Below, one piece after another: positions 6,463-8,114 of a DNA stretch of 8,114 nt. This DNA comes from JBHEKP01 sp041859375 (lineage in GTDB: Bacteria > Hydrogenedentota > Hydrogenedentia > Hydrogenedentales > CAITNO01): NCBI GenBank assembly GCA_041859375.1, contig JBHEKP010000139.1:1-8114 (forward strand), in the 5' to 3' direction. The notes beneath the pieces were generated by a model. It was not told the origin of the DNA. It saw only the letters and a list, made by a program, of their open reading frames with translations, and ran no database searches. Position numbers and translations under genes: made by a program. Position 1 is the stretch's first letter; every line of letters starts with the position of its first letter.

Positions 6463-7670
6463 AATTCCCAGTTCCCCCCAAGAACGAAGGTGGTGATGGC
6501 CGCGCCGTATTCCTCGCTGCCGCGGATGCCCTTGTTGACCACGTTGTGGCCGAAGCCATGGGTGACGCCCGCATCCAGGGTAAATTTGTCGGAAAACCGG
6601 CAAGACACGCCGCCGGCCACATTCCATCCCTCCACGTCCAGGGTGAGCGTGTTGACGGACTTGTCCGGAATGGCCTGGGTCATAAAACCGCCGCCCGCCC
6701 GGACGGTCCACCTGTCGTCAATCCTGTGGCTCACACCAATGTGGGTACCGATGTTGTCTTTCCAGCCGTTGTCGCAGCCCTTCTTCATGCCCAGCCGGTC
6801 CAGTTTCAGGGTGAGATCGTTCGGGGTCTTCGAATAATTGAAGAAGTTGATGTCCGCGGCAATCAGCGTTTTTTCCCCGACCTTCCAGGCCACCGCATAG
6901 TCCAGCTTTGAGGGGAAGGTGACATAGGCGTCGAAATCGTCGCGCAGGCTGAAATGGCCGATGGAAAGGTTGGTTTTCCCGTCAACATGCGCCTTTGTGG
7001 GGCTCATCCAGTTGACGCCCATGGTCAGACCGTCCGTCACCTCGTAGACGAGTCCGGCCCCGCCGTTGAGCCCGAAGCCCATGCCGTTGTTTTCCGTGTA
7101 AACGGGCGTCGGCACCCTGTTGATGTCAAAGGGGGCCTCATATTTCAACTGGGCGAAGCCCAGACCGACACCCACGCCCAGGGACAATTTGTCCGTGAGC
7201 CGGAAGGCCACGGAAGGCATGGTGCAGGTCAGGGATATGAGGGTGGCCGTGTCATAGCCCAGTTGCTGGGGGTTGTTGCGGAAACTGGTGCCCAGTCCGT
7301 AGGGGGTGAAAAGGGAGACCCCCGCCGCCATCCACTCGTTCACCGGCTGGGCATAATTCACATAGGGCATGGGGTGCGCGATTGACCGGGAATTCACCTC
7401 ATGGCCCCGCGTGTCCTTGTAGGTGAATTTGGGGCGTATCACCTCAATGGAACCGTTGATCCACATCTCCTCCAGCATCATTTTGGATGCCAGGTTGTCC
7501 TGGAGACGAAGCCCGTCCGGGTCACCGCCAAAACCGATGTCACGGGCTCCCACCGCCCCGGTCCGATCCAACGCGCCCGCCCAAGCCATCCCCCAAGGAA
7601 GAACCATCATTGCACTAAAAACCATAATAACGCTTGTTTTGAAAAAAGAGTAGGGATTTCCCTGCGGCAT
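6459..7670 (-). CDS. OmpP1/FadL/TodX-family outer-membrane channel
   Basis: The 403-residue precursor begins with a Sec-type signal peptide: Lys11, then a hydrophobic stretch, then an AWA|GA cleavage site after residue 31. The mature part has alternating polar and aromatic beta-strand patterning and ends in NWEF, with the terminal Phe used for outer-membrane insertion. Phrases such as PYVNYAQPVNEWMAAGVSLFTPYGL, in which a strand pair is followed by a Thr-Pro-Tyr-Gly turn, and GVGVGLGFAQLKYE are typical of the FadL group, which moves long-chain fatty acids or other hydrophobic compounds across the outer membrane. The usual NPAG-type hatch motif near the mature N-terminus is not visible. The start at 7670 is preferred because AAAGGTGG lies just upstream and a strong promoter lies inside any longer form. 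The gene stands alone, between tsaD upstream and the convergent transporter gene. Substrate is unknown. Confidence 0.83.
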   Translation of the reverse strand: MPQGNPYSFFKTSVIMVFSAMMVLPWGMAWAGALDRTGAVGARDIGFGGDPDGLRLQDNLASKMMLEEMWINGSIEVIRPKFTYKDTRGHEVNSRSIAHPMPYVNYAQPVNEWMAAGVSLFTPYGLGTSFRNNPQQLGYDTATLISLTCTMPSVAFRLTDKLSLGVGVGLGFAQLKYEAPFDINRVPTPVYTENNGMGFGLNGGAGLVYEVTDGLTMGVNWMSPTKAHVDGKTNLSIGHFSLRDDFDAYVTFPSKLDYAVAWKVGEKTLIAADINFFNYSKTPNDLTLKLDRLGMKKGCDNGWKDNIGTHIGVSHRIDDRWTVRAGGGFMTQAIPDKSVNTLTLDVEGWNVAGGVSCRFSDKFTLDAGVTHGFGHNVVNKGIRGSEEYGAAITTFVLGGNWEF

Positions 7671-7747
7671 AAGTCCACCTTTTTTTGGATATGAGACGGG
7701 TGTCTCCACCTTGACCAGATGCACGCCCCAAGATGCGTACGGCGGGA

Positions 7748-7776
7748 AATATACAGAAAACAATCCCTTTTTTCAA
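7748..7776 (-). promoter_or_regulatory. Near-consensus sigma70 promoter of the FadL-like gene
   Basis: On the minus strand TTGAAA (7771-7776) and TATATT (7748-7753), each 5 of 6 consensus, are separated by 17 bp. Transcription would begin near 7741 and give a leader of about 70 nt before the ATG at 7670. The leader can form a small hairpin (GAGAC/GTCTC, 7693-7706). The -35 box shares three bases with the outer end of the inverted repeat at 7774-7813. Confidence 0.7.
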
Positions 7777-7813
7777 ACAAACCAATAAATATTCCTGTTT
7801 TATTGGTTGTTTG
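7774..7813. repeat. Long AT-rich inverted repeat between tsaD and the FadL-like gene
   Basis: Arms 7774-7789 and 7799-7813 pair over 15 bp with a single bulged A and enclose a 9-nt loop. The stem is rich in A and T (CCAATAAA paired with TTTATTGG at its inner end). It lies 34 bp after the tsaD stop codon. It may act as a terminator for tsaD, since the 3' arm on the minus strand ends TTTGTTTG. It may instead be a protein binding site, because it touches the -35 box of the next gene. A short perfect palindrome, AGGCCGGCCT (7833-7842), lies between it and tsaD. Confidence 0.6.
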
Positions 7814-7847
7814 TCGGGATTCTCACATTTTCAGGCCGGCCTTACCG

Positions 7848-8114
7848 TCAGCCACAAATGGGCAACGAAGGGTCTGCGGCGGCATCCATACCGACACCGC
7901 AAAGGCCGAGGGAGAAACGGGAATGGGCGGCGGCGGCAATCATGGCACCGTTGTCCACACAGTATTTGAAGGCGGGCAGGAAAACCTCCACAGGCAACTC
8001 CAGCGCCCGTTCCCGGAGCAGTGCATTGGCGGCGACACCCCCGGCAATCACCAAGCGTTCCGCGCCGGTTTGCCCAATGGCAAGACGGGTTTTGAGGATG
8101 AGCGTGTCCACCGC
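7848..8114 (-). CDS. tsaD: tRNA threonylcarbamoyladenosine biosynthesis protein TsaD, C-terminal part (partial)
   Basis: The last 88 residues are present and the 5' part lies beyond the window edge; the reading frame stays open to base 8114. The fragment carries the TsaD/Kae1/Gcp landmarks LVIAGGVAANALLRERA and YCVDNGAMIAAA, whose Asp belongs to the metal-binding site, followed by the usual short tail. TsaD, with TsaB and TsaE, transfers the threonylcarbamoyl group to A37 of tRNAs that read ANN codons, an essential cytosolic step. The full family length is about 335-345 residues, so about a quarter is seen. No partner gene is visible in this window. Confidence 0.93.
   Translation of the reverse strand, partial: AVDTLILKTRLAIGQTGAERLVIAGGVAANALLRERALELPVEVFLPAFKYCVDNGAMIAAAAHSRFSLGLCGVGMDAAADPSLPICG

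Noticed and set aside
7680..7686. Run of seven T on the plus strand as a terminator tail
   Set aside because: No hairpin precedes it on the plus strand and no plus-strand gene ends there; it is the complement of the A-rich leader before the porin ribosome site.
7671..7763. Longer N-terminus for the FadL-like protein
   Set aside because: It would bury the signal peptide 31 residues in and would overlap the near-consensus promoter; the internal ATG at 7670 has its own ribosome site.

Overview
The window is GC-rich, densely coding bacterial DNA. It carries seven protein genes (two cut by the window ends) and a short truncated gene start. Several features point to a Gram-negative host: a FadL/OmpP1-type outer-membrane beta-barrel ending in Phe, a twin-arginine-exported sulfatase, and sigma70-like promoters with 17-bp spacers. 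A Tat-exported type I sulfatase next to a B12-type radical SAM enzyme would suit PVC-group bacteria, Hydrogenedentota or Desulfobacterota-like lineages. Nothing here fixes the phylum, so that is a guess.

Layout from left to right. At 1-73 (minus) is the start of a gene encoding a signal-peptide-like segment, with a clear promoter at 130-158. At 300-824 (minus) is a Nudix hydrolase of the ADP-ribose pyrophosphatase type. At 921-2348 (minus) is a Tat-exported sulfatase. A strong hairpin at 2456-2479 separates it from a two-gene operon on the minus strand: a TetR-type regulator with an unusual N-terminal extension (4319-5341), followed 19 bp later by a B12-domain radical SAM protein (2506-4299). 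Upstream of the regulator, a good promoter (5377-5405) overlaps a 22-bp near-perfect TetR-style palindrome (5357-5378). The only plus-strand gene, an EamA/DMT-family transporter (5566-6462), faces away from the regulator. It runs tail-to-tail into a FadL-like porin gene (6459-7670, minus), and the two stop codons share the same TTAA. Upstream of the porin gene are a near-consensus promoter and a 15-bp inverted repeat, then the 3' end of tsaD (7848-8114, minus).

How the genes may work together. The tetR-radical SAM pair is the best candidate for an unstudied unit: it looks self-repressed and inducible by an unknown ligand, and its only structural product is a B12-type radical SAM enzyme of unknown substrate. 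The other genes look like individual transcription units (housekeeping tsaD, a nucleotide-sugar Nudix enzyme, a sulfatase, a small-molecule exporter and a hydrophobic-substrate channel). No CRISPR array, mobile element, tRNA or rRNA was seen.
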